A DNA stretch of 64,000 nt from Candidatus Poribacteria bacterium (GTDB lineage Bacteria; Poribacteria; WGA-4E; JAJDTR01): NCBI GenBank assembly GCA_022827055.1, contig JAJDTR010000164.1, positions 124,001 to 188,000 of the forward strand. Direction: 5' to 3'. A program made the translations under genes and the position numbers. The notes below the pieces were generated by a model. It worked only from the letters and a program-made list of their open reading frames with translations, did no database searches and was not told the DNA's origin. This document shows, one piece after another, positions 29,316-37,973 of this stretch (positions are counted from its first letter, which is position 1; every line of letters starts with the position of its first letter).

Positions 29316-29420
29316 GCGCTAAAGCAACTCGGCGTCATGCTGCTACAACCGTCGGCTCACTCTGAATCAATTCCTCTACTTCTATACTACTCGACTGTAA
29401 ACCTACAGTCCCACCTTCTA

Positions 29421-30182
29421 TCAGTTCAGCACTAGCACAGGCGAGATTTCGAACTGAGCAACCATTTGCAGTAGATCTCCGTCTTCAGCTAATGATGAAA
29501 GAAAAAGTGCGGGACCCGAGGGGCTGTAATCACAGATTGAGTCAACCAACAGATCCAACTCTCCATCTCTGTCGATGTCCCCTGCCCAGAGCAAGTACGA
29601 TACAGCCGCGTTAGACATGTCGAAAGAGCAGATCACCTGAGAACGGCTCCCCTTGACCAGTTCAACTCTGTAATCGACACTGCCTGAGTTGGATTCCAGC
29701 CCTCCAAACGCCGCAATCGTGTACGTGCTTTCGTTGTCGAGAGTAAACTCCAAAGATCTTTCCAACGGCAATCGACCCGAGAACAGAGTTTTTACCATGC
29801 CAGCCTTTAATGAATCCAGACCCTTTATCAGAAATAACGGTGCATTTTGTCCCGGAACCGAGACGCGAGTTGCGCCCGTTACATCCTCGTCATCCCCAAT
29901 CGCCGGATCATAAAATGCGTCTACACGAACCGTTGTAGGCATCAAGTTATGTCCACTCTTTGTAGGATACAGCCCTAACCAAACCTCATTTGGCTCGGCA
30001 GTGATTTCGCAGAAAAATTCCCCTACTTGGAGTATCCGAACTTCTGGTTGTCTCAACGCTGCTAAGACGGACGTCTCCCGAGATTCAACTTCCCCTTGTG
30101 CGGAATGAACGACACCGTATACGAGTAAAAAGGAAATTCCGAGGACAAGAAAAGGCATTGATTTTGTAAATCGTGTGTGCAT
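29421..30182 (-). CDS. Secreted hypothetical protein with Ca-binding-like motif
   Basis: Family not recognised. The 253-residue protein begins with a signal peptide (about 1-30, ending HSAQG). A motif DIDRDGELDLLVD near residue 208 resembles the Ca-binding loop of FG-GAP/VCBS repeats or EF hands. The rest is beta-rich. AAAGGAG lies just before the ATG. It is convergent with the Ycf48-like gene, whose stop is 105 nt away. Confidence 0.6.
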   Translation of the reverse strand: MHTRFTKSMPFLVLGISFLLVYGVVHSAQGEVESRETSVLAALRQPEVRILQVGEFFCEITAEPNEVWLGLYPTKSGHNLMPTTVRVDAFYDPAIGDDEDVTGATRVSVPGQNAPLFLIKGLDSLKAGMVKTLFSGRLPLERSLEFTLDNESTYTIAAFGGLESNSGSVDYRVELVKGSRSQVICSFDMSNAAVSYLLWAGDIDRDGELDLLVDSICDYSPSGPALFLSSLAEDGDLLQMVAQFEISPVLVLN

Positions 30183-30457
30183 TTTTGATTCTCCTTTTGT
30201 TTGAGATCGCTGTTGTGGGCTGCTCCACGTTTGCGCAAATTGTATGCCAAGACACTAGATTTCCGGCGAAACCGCGAAAACAGTGGATTCTCAAGGAGAC
30301 GGGAACATCGGATGGATGTGATAGGCTTACTGTATTGCTGGGATGGACGTGATAAGGTGTGTTCACTGTGACACACTGTAGCGTGAGTCACACGGGTGGG
30401 AAGATGAGTAGCGACACGAAAAAACGACTTACTTCGGCGGAACTCGTGACAATGTTT

Positions 30458-30478
30458 TGGCGACTGCAACAGTCGCCA
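30458..30478. repeat. Perfect inverted repeat downstream of the PhyH gene
   Basis: TGGCGACTG (30458-30466) and CAGTCGCCA (30470-30478) form a 9-bp stem with a 3-nt loop, 56 nt past the stop at 30534. No T tract follows on the minus strand, so a terminator role is uncertain. Confidence 0.5.
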
Positions 30479-30533
30479 CTGTACACGACGCCTAACGACT
30501 AATTCCTCATAGGTGTACGAGAAACGCGGCAGC

Positions 30534-31280
30534 CTACCATTTCGGGATTTCCCCGAGCAGTAACTTCCGTTCGGGCGTGCCTTCTTCACGAAGTTTCGTT
30601 ACCCGAGGTCCATCAAACGGTTCGCGCGATTTCATCCATGCGTTTTGATAGCACATCAAGCAGACACGTCTTCGGTTCGGAGACTTGTTTGCCGCTCCCC
30701 GGTGATAGAGCCAACCATCAAATAACACAGCTTGGCGCGGTTTAGCCAAGACAAACTTCTGATCCGGAAACACCGGATGTCCTTCCGGCGGCTTGAAAAG
30801 CGCACGGTGGCTGCCCGGGACAATCACAATTGGTCCATTTTCCATTGTCAATTCATCAAGAAAATAACCACAATTGATTTGGCCCGGTAAGCTTCCATAC
30901 GGTGTGTTATCCGGGTCCATCGGCCAAGGCCCGTCGCGATGCCAATTCTGATCCGGTTGATTTGGCTGGGTTACGCGCGCGGTGGCGCTGTGCAATTGAA
31001 CGCAGTTGCCCAAGATTGCTCTCATTCGCTCCATGACCGGCGGATTGTCAATTAGGAAACTAAACCGGTCGTCCTGCTCTAAAAGCTGATGGGTAAACTC
31101 CGAATTGAGCCTAGTGAACGTTTCATCAAGCGTGACTCGGAGTGTCCTCACCTGCTCATCGGTCAAGGCATTTTCAACAACCAAATATCCCCACTTCAAG
31201 AAGTAGCTTACTTCAAGCTGAAGTTCAATTGAGAGATCGGGATTGAGGCGAGTAGGCACAACGGGAGCATTGGCAGACAT
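30534..31280 (-). CDS. Phytanoyl-CoA dioxygenase (PhyH) family oxygenase
   Basis: The 248-residue protein has the Fe(II)/2-oxoglutarate oxygenase motif His-X-Asp...His: NWHRDGPWP (H114, D116) and LYHRGAANKSPNRRR (H193 and an Arg near 204 for 2-oxoglutarate). The N terminus YFLKWGYLVVENALTDEQV is typical of the family, which hydroxylates varied small molecules. The substrate cannot be told from sequence. Stand-alone, with no pathway partners around. A second member lies at 50157-51020; the two share little beyond the motifs. Confidence 0.85.
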   Translation of the reverse strand: MSANAPVVPTRLNPDLSIELQLEVSYFLKWGYLVVENALTDEQVRTLRVTLDETFTRLNSEFTHQLLEQDDRFSFLIDNPPVMERMRAILGNCVQLHSATARVTQPNQPDQNWHRDGPWPMDPDNTPYGSLPGQINCGYFLDELTMENGPIVIVPGSHRALFKPPEGHPVFPDQKFVLAKPRQAVLFDGWLYHRGAANKSPNRRRVCLMCYQNAWMKSREPFDGPRVTKLREEGTPERKLLLGEIPKW

Positions 31281-31344
31281 TGCGAATTCCAGTCAATTCT
31301 GAGCAGATGTGTTTGTATATGGGGTTTTACTACTGTTTGCGAAT

Positions 31345-32106
31345 TTAGGAAGGTTCTTGAATTTCCAGTGAAATGAGGTTGGATTTCAGCGTGACAACTC
31401 CGCGGAGGGAATCCAGTGGAAGGTATATTTCATCCAGTTCCTTTGCTTGAACTTCCAAGGCATTTATTGCCATCTTCAGACCGGCAATATGTTTCGCTCT
31501 AGTATGATCAGCGATTCGTTTTTTCGCTTGTACTCTTCCTATACGCTGCTGCGCATCATGAATGTGTAGCGATTCAAGTGTCACCGTATCCTTGTAGACA
31601 CTCAGGTCCAATGAGACTTGTAGAGTGTAAACACCGGGTGCTAACGCATAATGATTTTGAATATCTTCAATGACGACCAGTTGCCCGGTTCCGGCAATCA
31701 ATCTGGTTCCCTTAACGCATGTCACTTTCTTCCCATCGCGCACTAATTCTCTAATCTCGCTTTCATACACAATAGGATTCTTGGGTTTAACAACCGTCCC
31801 GTTCTCGTCCGTGACGACGAGCGTGGGAAGCAGACCTTCTCCTTCAACGGTCGCATGAGAGACGAGCAGGTCAAATGCGCCGGTTTCAATGCCTACCTCA
31901 ACGGGAACAGGTTCGCTCACTTGACACGTAGTCTTTGGAAGCAAAACATGAAGGCGTGCGGCAAACGAATTCTCCTCAGATACAGGCGTCGAAGCAGGTT
32001 CCTGCCGTGGAGGTGTCTTTTCAGGCCCTACCAACAATGGTGAGGTGAGGCATCCAAGGACATAGCAACTACAAACCAGAAAAATAGTTGCCGCGAAAAT
32101 TTTCAC
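31345..32106 (-). CDS. Hypothetical lipoprotein
   Basis: Family not recognised. The 253-residue protein has a lipoprotein signal (lipobox VLGC, Cys19) and a Pro-rich linker (about 27-42). A beta-rich domain follows (VPVEVGIETGAF, GLLPTLVVTDENGTVVKP, APGVYTLQVSLDLSV), resembling an immunoglobulin-like fold. The C terminus is helical (RIGRVQAKKRIADHTRAKH...). It is 64 nt upstream of the PhyH gene on the same strand; a link is not shown. Confidence 0.65.
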   Translation of the reverse strand: MKIFAATIFLVCSCYVLGCLTSPLLVGPEKTPPRQEPASTPVSEENSFAARLHVLLPKTTCQVSEPVPVEVGIETGAFDLLVSHATVEGEGLLPTLVVTDENGTVVKPKNPIVYESEIRELVRDGKKVTCVKGTRLIAGTGQLVVIEDIQNHYALAPGVYTLQVSLDLSVYKDTVTLESLHIHDAQQRIGRVQAKKRIADHTRAKHIAGLKMAINALEVQAKELDEIYLPLDSLRGVVTLKSNLISLEIQEPS

Positions 32107-32862
32107 ATCATCCTCCTAATTGGCACACAAACTGCGGCCCTATTCAAGATTGAATCTTCCCAAACCGAAACCTAAGGACCTACACCTGCAATGTCACGCC
32201 AAACCTATTCATAGCACACTTTTAGTTACATATGTGCACTGAATGCATAGTACCACAACCATTCTATCATGTCAAGCAGAACTGTACGTTGCCACACGAC
32301 AATCGCATCTGGCTGCTCGGAGCAAACGACCCACCAACCGACATCAATCGACCGGATAGGATTAACCGATTGTACATCGAAGGATTTACTGAGTGGATAA
32401 CGAAGGATCAAGTGAACGAATAGCGAACGCGATAGAGATCCTTAGTGAGTGCGATAGGGATCCCAGCGACTACGATAGAGATCCTCCCTGCCCCGATACT
32501 AGCTACGGCGGACGTACAATGAGTTGCTACTACAAACCGACATCGGCGGTATAGATTGATGGACTAAACAGTTACCTGTGCGATAACGATCTTTAGGTCG
32601 ATACCACGCCACTACTACACTTCACATCTTTCCTAATAAACTCAAAGAGATGGACCAAGCTCAGGCGGCATCGGCGTTCTGGCAACTAATATCATTTCCA
32701 AGCCATTTGAAGCAAAGGTAGATGCCATCAGGCGCCTGAATGGTTTGGGAAAGATGTCTTTAATTCTGAACACTAATCGTGCAAACCACCTAAAAACCCG
32801 TTCCACTGGCGAACGGTATGAGCGGAGTCTAGCATCATCCAAGCCAACTACTAGACTCGGAC
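32107..32862. other. Intergenic region with dispersed repeat cluster
   Basis: Holds the repeat cluster at 32369-32484. The frame at 32642-32887 (minus) overlaps the WD40 gene end and shows no family features, so no gene is called. Confidence 0.5.
32369..32484 (+). repeat. Dispersed intergenic repeat copy with extra GATAGRGATCC units
   Basis: ATTGTACATCGAAGG (32369-32383, identical to 116-130) leads into GATAACGAAGGATCAAGTGA and GCGATAGAGATCC (to 32441). Two further GATAGGGATCC/GATAGAGATCC copies follow by 32484. This is the richest cluster in the window. Confidence 0.8.
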
Positions 32863-34500
32863 CTAATTGCCAGTTTCGACATTCCACAAATAGATGACGT
32901 TGTCCAAGCCGCCGCTGGCAAGCAGACGTCCGTCCGGGGAAAAGGCGACAGATTGAACTCCACTCGTATGTCCGGAAAGTTCGGCGATCTGTTGTCCGGT
33001 TCCCGCACTGTAGATGTGAATAATCGGTTCATCCCGTGCGCCCCCGATTGCAAGTCGCGCGCCATCGGGAGAGAAGGCAAGAGATTCTATCTCCATCGTA
33101 CAGATTGTCGCGATGGCTTGCCACCTTTTTGTACACCAAATGTGGACCTGTTTCCCTGAAGCGGCAGCGACGCGACTGCCATCCGGAGAAAACGCAATCT
33201 CCGTGACTATCTTATGATGTCCGAGAGTGACAATGTTTTCTCCAGATTCCACGTCCCAGACTTTGGCGGTTGTGTCGTTGTAATTCTCATCTGCCGTATA
33301 AAAACGGATGGATCCCTCCCCGTCTCCACGGACTGCGTGAGGACGGCCGGAGCGAAGTGTGCTCCCATCTTCACCTTCCAGATACTCCCATTTGTATGCC
33401 CCGCTGCTCGCCAGAAGCCGTCCATCCGGTGAAAAGGCAAGTGCATGAATTTCTCCCCTATGTCCGGATAACACTCGAATCGGTTTTCTTGTCTCTACAC
33501 TCCAGAGTGTGGCTGTTTCATCCCAACCACCCGTTGCCAGCAACTTGGCATCCGGCGACACTGCGGCGGCGACAACCACCGTCTCATGTCTGAAACTAGC
33601 CGTAGTTTCCCCATTCCACAGCGTCACAATCTCGCTCCCCGTGTTGTCAAATGTGGAACTAATCACACTGAAGCGTCCATCAGGCAAAACTTTTAGGATT
33701 CGACCTCGGAAGAGAGAAATAGTTTCACCATGCCCCGTAACCCTTTCAACAGTTCGGAACTTAGAGCCGTTTTCAATGTCCCACTCGCTGAATGAATTAT
33801 CGGTGTTGAGTCCCGCCAATTTTTTTCCGTCAGGAAAAAATGCGACAAGCTGCCCAGCGTTATCCTGTAGATTTTTCATCGGTGAAATTTGCACAGTAGA
33901 ATACTCTCCCGATTTACTTCTTTTTGCCGCTGTTGTCGGAGGCGCAATTACACCAGTGCGCAAATGCTTCAGTCGCTCGGAGAGTATCTGTTTCGCGCGC
34001 GAAAGCCGAAACGAGATTGCCTTATACGACAACCCGTGCGCGCGAATAAGTTCGTCGTAACTGACGCCATCAAGATAGTACGCCCGTGCGATTTCTCTAT
34101 CTTTTCGCGACAACGTCATCATCGCACGGCGAACTAACTCTCTCTGCTCGTCTTGTATCAAACGTGCGTCGGCCGAATCGGAGGTCTCAAGTGCTGGCGA
34201 CCTCACTTCGTCAATTGGCACGGTCTCCGGTTTCTGTTTTCGCAGCCGGTCCCGTGCACAGTTACGGGCAATCTCGGCTAACCATCCTTTGAATCTGGCT
34301 GGATTCTCTAATTGAGGCAAGCCGCGGTAGACGTTGATGAAAGTGTCTTGCACCACTTCCTCTGCGTCGTGCAGATCGTCCAACACGCCGCTGACAATTG
34401 CGTAAACGAAAGCATGGTAATCCTTTACCAGTTCGGTAAATGCCTGTTCATCCCCGGCTTGCGCGCGCGAAACGAGTACGTCGTCCTCAACCATGATCAT
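32863..34500 (-). CDS. ECF sigma factor fused to a WD40 beta-propeller
   Basis: The 545-residue protein joins two parts. Residues 1-180 are an ECF sigma factor: region 2 includes AFTELVKDYHAFVYAIV, DAEEVVQDTFINVYRGL and RFKGWLAEIARNCARD; region 4 includes LSRKDREIARAYYLDGVSYDELIRAHGLSYKAISFRLSRAK. After a linker (about 185-210), residues 215-545 hold about six WD40 repeats such as HRGEIHALAFSPDGRLLASSG and HTSGVQSVAFSPDGRLLASGG. GGAGGAG precedes the ATG by 6 nt. No membrane segment is visible, so the propeller should be cytosolic and could sense a partner or ligand in cis. No cognate anti-sigma gene is adjacent. A Spy/CpxP-like gene lies upstream, but with a terminator between. Confidence 0.92.
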   Translation of the reverse strand: MIMVEDDVLVSRAQAGDEQAFTELVKDYHAFVYAIVSGVLDDLHDAEEVVQDTFINVYRGLPQLENPARFKGWLAEIARNCARDRLRKQKPETVPIDEVRSPALETSDSADARLIQDEQRELVRRAMMTLSRKDREIARAYYLDGVSYDELIRAHGLSYKAISFRLSRAKQILSERLKHLRTGVIAPPTTAAKRSKSGEYSTVQISPMKNLQDNAGQLVAFFPDGKKLAGLNTDNSFSEWDIENGSKFRTVERVTGHGETISLFRGRILKVLPDGRFSVISSTFDNTGSEIVTLWNGETTASFRHETVVVAAAVSPDAKLLATGGWDETATLWSVETRKPIRVLSGHRGEIHALAFSPDGRLLASSGAYKWEYLEGEDGSTLRSGRPHAVRGDGEGSIRFYTADENYNDTTAKVWDVESGENIVTLGHHKIVTEIAFSPDGSRVAAASGKQVHIWCTKRWQAIATICTMEIESLAFSPDGARLAIGGARDEPIIHIYSAGTGQQIAELSGHTSGVQSVAFSPDGRLLASGGLDNVIYLWNVETGN

Positions 34501-34772
34501 GGGTTTCTCCTCCGCACTTTATAAGACGTTGCCGCGCGACTATTTTCTAGCACTTTTTTTGAACGTTTCACGTATTGAAAGCGAAATCCAGAACCTTTAC
34601 AGTTAATTCAGACTCAAGAAAATTGTCCTACTGGGGGTAAATTTTTGAAAACGAGGGGCAAAACTCCCGCACAGAGAGCTTCCATTTATTTTAGAGTGTT
34701 GAAATTTGTATGCTAAATTGTTAGCATTACGTTCACAAGCATAAACTTCCCTTATAAGTATGGACGTGACAC

Positions 34773-34803
34773 AAAAAGAGCGCATCCGTTCAATGATGCG
34801 CTC
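34773..34803 (-). terminator. Rho-independent terminator after the Spy/CpxP-like gene
   Basis: GAGCGCATC (34778-34786) pairs with GATGCGCTC (34795-34803), a 9-bp perfect stem with an 8-nt loop; on the minus strand it is followed by TTTTT (34773-34777). Confidence 0.9.
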
Positions 34804-34836
34804 TCTCGTGTTGCGAATTTTACCGTAGTGTATGGC

Positions 34837-35337
34837 CTAACCCCGGGGACCGCCGCCCCCACCGCCTCCGCGTCTGCCCGATCCGCCGCGCCGACGCATC
34901 ATCTGATTTATCCGATCCGCCTCTAATTTTTCGAGTTGGCTGATCTGTTCTTCCGTCAAGACGGCATTTCGGTCCGTAGCGAATGCCTCGCGAAGTTGCG
35001 CCATCTCAAGGCGCATGGACTGAAAGTCACCAGATTCTCTAGCCTCTTTTACGGCTTTTTCAAGTTTCTCACGGTGTTTTTGGAACACCGGCCGCGCTTT
35101 CAGAAGTGTTTCATCGTCAACTTTAACCACAAAGGTTAAGTCCGTCCATGAACTGTCAATTATACTGGTGGGCGAGAATCCGCGCATACCGCCAGGACCG
35201 CCGCGTCCTCCGCCGCGCCCTCTCTCGCGCATTTCGCTCCTGTCGGGGCGCTGGGCTTGAGTAATCTCATTTAACACAAAAACAGTTGCTAAAACAATAG
35301 CGAGCACGGATACAACGCCTAAAGATTTGCGTGCCAT
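34837..35337 (-). CDS. Spy/CpxP-like periplasmic protein with Gly/Arg-rich ends
   Basis: The 166-residue protein has a signal peptide (1-28, ending ITQAQR). A Gly/Arg-rich stretch (about 37-55) precedes a helical core (about 80-145: LLKARPVFQKHREKLEKAVKEARES, LRLEMAQL-like, LTEEQISQLEKLEADRINQMM) of the LTxxQ/Spy type, and a Gly/Arg-rich tail ends RGGGGGGGPRG. The LTEEQ motif and helical hairpin match periplasmic chaperones or metal-stress proteins of the CpxP/Spy group. The low-complexity ends are unusual. It precedes the ECF sigma gene by about 340 nt, with a terminator between. Confidence 0.75.
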   Translation of the reverse strand: MARKSLGVVSVLAIVLATVFVLNEITQAQRPDRSEMRERGRGGGRGGPGGMRGFSPTSIIDSSWTDLTFVVKVDDETLLKARPVFQKHREKLEKAVKEARESGDFQSMRLEMAQLREAFATDRNAVLTEEQISQLEKLEADRINQMMRRRGGSGRRGGGGGGGPRG

Positions 35338-35637
35338 GATAGTATCTCCCTCATTGTTGAATGTTAAAATTGAGCTACGCCACCGGAATATACCGATGGA
35401 GTGTAAAATTAGTCAGAATTCTTCGATTTCTATTGATTTAGACAAATGACGTGAAGAAAAGTTCGTACCTTTGTGTAGAGATATGACAAACGGCTTTGTT
35501 TCACCGGTTTTCATAAATTAAATTCACGCAACACCGAGGAATTGGTGGTAGCAAATCTTCCACCCTCCGTTCTTCTATCCTTCCAGTCCTATTATTCTCT
35601 GTCGCTCCAGAGGATGAACATTCACATTAAAACCTAT
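35338..35637. other. Intergenic region
   Basis: About 300 nt between the Spy-like and SDR genes, both on the minus strand. It is AT-rich and nothing specific was recognised. Confidence 0.3.
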
Positions 35638-36450
35638 CTATTCTTCCTGAAGATGTTGTAACATTGATAGTGGAGTCGCCGCTACTGTCCCGCCATCAAC
35701 CGGCAAGACCACACCAGAAATCCAGCGGGATTCATCACTCGCTAAGAACACGCCGGCCCAAGCCACATCCCATGCCGTCCCTTCTGCCCCCAAAGGATTT
35801 GCGCGGCGGCGAAGTTCTCGTGATTCCGCCGGGATCTGTCCAACGAAAGGCCCCCATAGCTGACCGGGGGCAATAGAATTGACTCGAATGTTGTCTCGTC
35901 CATGATACACCGCCATATTTTGTGTCATGGCTATGACACCCCCCTTTGCCGCGGCATAAGGGACATTAGGCCGCCACCCCGTGCGCATTCCGTCGATAGA
36001 AGAGATATTGATTATCGACCCGCCGCGGTTCGCTATCATTGGCGGGATGGCGTGTTTGCATGCCAGCATAGTGCCTTTCAGGTTGACATCCACTACACGT
36101 TCCCAACTGTCCTCTTCTATTTCAACAACAGATTTCCTATCGGTAAAGCCTGCATTGTTGAATAGGATGTGCAATCCGCCGTAACGTGAGACGGCGGCTT
36201 CAACCATTCTTTGACAGGCGCCGCTATGTGTCACATCGGCGACGTAAAGCGACGCCTCTCCACCCTCGTCCTCAATCTGTGCCAAGGTTCTCTTCGCGTT
36301 TTCCTCTTCTTTATCTGCTACCAACACGCTTGCCCCTTGCCTTGCAAACAGGATAGCAGTAGCCGAACCAATACCCACAACCCCGCCGCGCGATCCTGCC
36401 CCGGTAACAACAGCAACTTTTCCCTTTAACCTTTCCCCGTTCTGCAGCAA
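35638..36450 (-). CDS. SDR-family oxidoreductase
   Basis: The 270-residue enzyme has the NAD(P)-binding TGAGSRGGVVGIGSA motif (17-31, a longer insertion than the usual TGxxxGIG), NNAG near 100, the catalytic Ser in NISSIDG and the YAAAKGG motif (Tyr and Lys of the active site). The start is TTG with AAAGGA before it (36462-36467). It begins 24 nt after the stop of the aminotransferase gene, so the two form an operon. Substrate cannot be told. The C-terminal VVLPVDGGTVA is typical of classical SDRs. Confidence 0.9.
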   Translation of the reverse strand: MLQNGERLKGKVAVVTGAGSRGGVVGIGSATAILFARQGASVLVADKEEENAKRTLAQIEDEGGEASLYVADVTHSGACQRMVEAAVSRYGGLHILFNNAGFTDRKSVVEIEEDSWERVVDVNLKGTMLACKHAIPPMIANRGGSIINISSIDGMRTGWRPNVPYAAAKGGVIAMTQNMAVYHGRDNIRVNSIAPGQLWGPFVGQIPAESRELRRRANPLGAEGTAWDVAWAGVFLASDESRWISGVVLPVDGGTVAATPLSMLQHLQEE

Positions 36451-36474
36451 TGGCTTCTATCCTTTGAAAAAAGT

Positions 36475-37380
36475 TTAACTCAGTCTGGACAAATACTGAC
36501 CGACAATGTCTATACCCACCAACTCGCTGTATGCCGTCTGGAGGCGATACGTCACGGGACCGGGTACACTGCCATCTCCGATGGTGATTCCGTTGACCGA
36601 CGACACGGGACAGATACAATAGCTGGTAGAGGTGATAAAGGCTTCATCAGCGGTGTAAGCGTCAAAGAGATCAATGTCTTCTTCGCGCACTAAAATGCCC
36701 AGCTCTTCGGCAAGATCCATAGTTGTTTGACGGCTGATGCCAGCCAAAATGTACTGCTCTTTCGGTGTGATTACCACGCCATTCTTTACAATAAGGAAAT
36801 TGGCTCCAGCGCCTTCGCAAATATTGCCGTTAATGTCCAGCAGAATCGGAATCGCATCCGGGTTCTGAGCCTTGACTTCCTGCTCACCGAGAAACAGATT
36901 GATGTAATTGTGTAACTTCGCTCTAGGACTCAAACATTCCGGCGGCGTCCGCCTTGTCGCAGGTGTTATCACCGAAAGGCCATCTCGAAAATACCTGGCT
37001 CTGGCTGCAAACGGAATCGGCAAAGTCTCAATGATAACGGTGGGCTTGAATGTGTCGTACGTCGTGGCCGTGCCTCTGCTCACACGTTGATTCGCCCAAG
37101 TATCATCGTTTTCGCCAAGCAGAGGAAGATTTGCTTTGACCACTTCGCGAGTCAGCTCTGCCATCCGGTCTCTAGTCATCCCTGAATCTATGCGCATGTA
37201 TTTTAGCGAATTATAAAACCGGTCGAGGTGTTCTTTCAGCTTGAAAATCCTCCCGCCAAACGTGCGCGTCGCATCGAACACGGCATCTCCGAACATAAAT
37301 CCTCGGTCGCGGAAGGAAACTCTTGCTTCGCTCTCCGGTATTATCTCCCCATTGAAATACACGACACGTTCTTGCGCCAT
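36475..37380 (-). CDS. Class IV aminotransferase (branched-chain or D-amino acid type)
   Basis: The 301-residue PLP enzyme belongs to fold type IV. The N terminus has VSFRDRGFMFGDAVFDATRTF, the PLP-binding Lys155 sits in RAKLHNYINL, and the C-terminal block is NICEGAGANFLIVKNG and ILAGISRQTT. The family includes branched-chain aminotransferase (IlvE), D-amino acid aminotransferase and aminodeoxychorismate lyase; sequence alone does not separate them well. It is the first gene of an operon with the SDR, 24 nt apart, which hints at an amino acid-derived metabolite pathway. Confidence 0.88.
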   Translation of the reverse strand: MAQERVVYFNGEIIPESEARVSFRDRGFMFGDAVFDATRTFGGRIFKLKEHLDRFYNSLKYMRIDSGMTRDRMAELTREVVKANLPLLGENDDTWANQRVSRGTATTYDTFKPTVIIETLPIPFAARARYFRDGLSVITPATRRTPPECLSPRAKLHNYINLFLGEQEVKAQNPDAIPILLDINGNICEGAGANFLIVKNGVVITPKEQYILAGISRQTTMDLAEELGILVREEDIDLFDAYTADEAFITSTSYCICPVSSVNGITIGDGSVPGPVTYRLQTAYSELVGIDIVGQYLSRLS

Positions 37381-37973
37381 TTTTCTACCGCGTTATAGTT
37401 GTGTTCTGTATGCAATCAGGTCATCGCAGCCACTCGGTTGAGTGCCGTCAACTTGGTGTCAAGAATCCATTTATTACACTTAATAGCATCTGTAGTTATT
37501 GGCATTGTAGCACAATCGCTTCCAAAATCACAGGAATTTCAATCTGCCTCGTATAACGGCAAAGTGCTTGACTTTTTGTTGGCCCACTGTATAATCCCTC
37601 GTAGGATATTCACGAAAATTGAGTGCCGCTACCATTGAGAAATTACCACTCCAGTTTGTGCGGGGCATTTTGAAAACATAGTAAGTTATACTCTGCGTTG
37701 GGTATTATTGCGCTTTCTTTTCCAGTAATAATTGTTTCTAATAGGACTTACGTAGCACCAGCAGGTCGGGAATCGGAGTTCCCTCGTACAAGGGTCGCGA
37801 CCTGGAGATCGCGGGATCTCTATCGCACTCGCTATCCGCTCGTTTGATCCTACAGAAGACGCAATTTCTGACAGTGCGGAGTATAAAATTCACAGGATCT
37901 CAACCCGTAAAAACTACAAGAAAGAGGCATGTTCATCTTGCATTCTCCGCCTTGTGTCAGAAAGGAAAATCAA
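37381..37973. other. Divergent intergenic region with a repeat copy
   Basis: Lies between the aminotransferase (minus) and SppA (plus). It holds the inverted repeat copy at 37814-37851 and a nearby GGTCGGGAATCGG stretch that also occurs near 228-240. No gene is supported. Confidence 0.5.
37814..37851 (-). repeat. Dispersed intergenic repeat copy, inverted
   Basis: Read on the minus strand it begins AGGATCAAACGAGCGGATAG and ends GAGTGCGATAGAGATCC, an almost intact family member. It lies about 120 nt before sppA. Confidence 0.75.

Noticed and set aside
137-37851. CRISPR array interpretation of the dispersed repeats
   Set aside because: Copies are far apart, in different gaps and without regular spacers; no cas genes.
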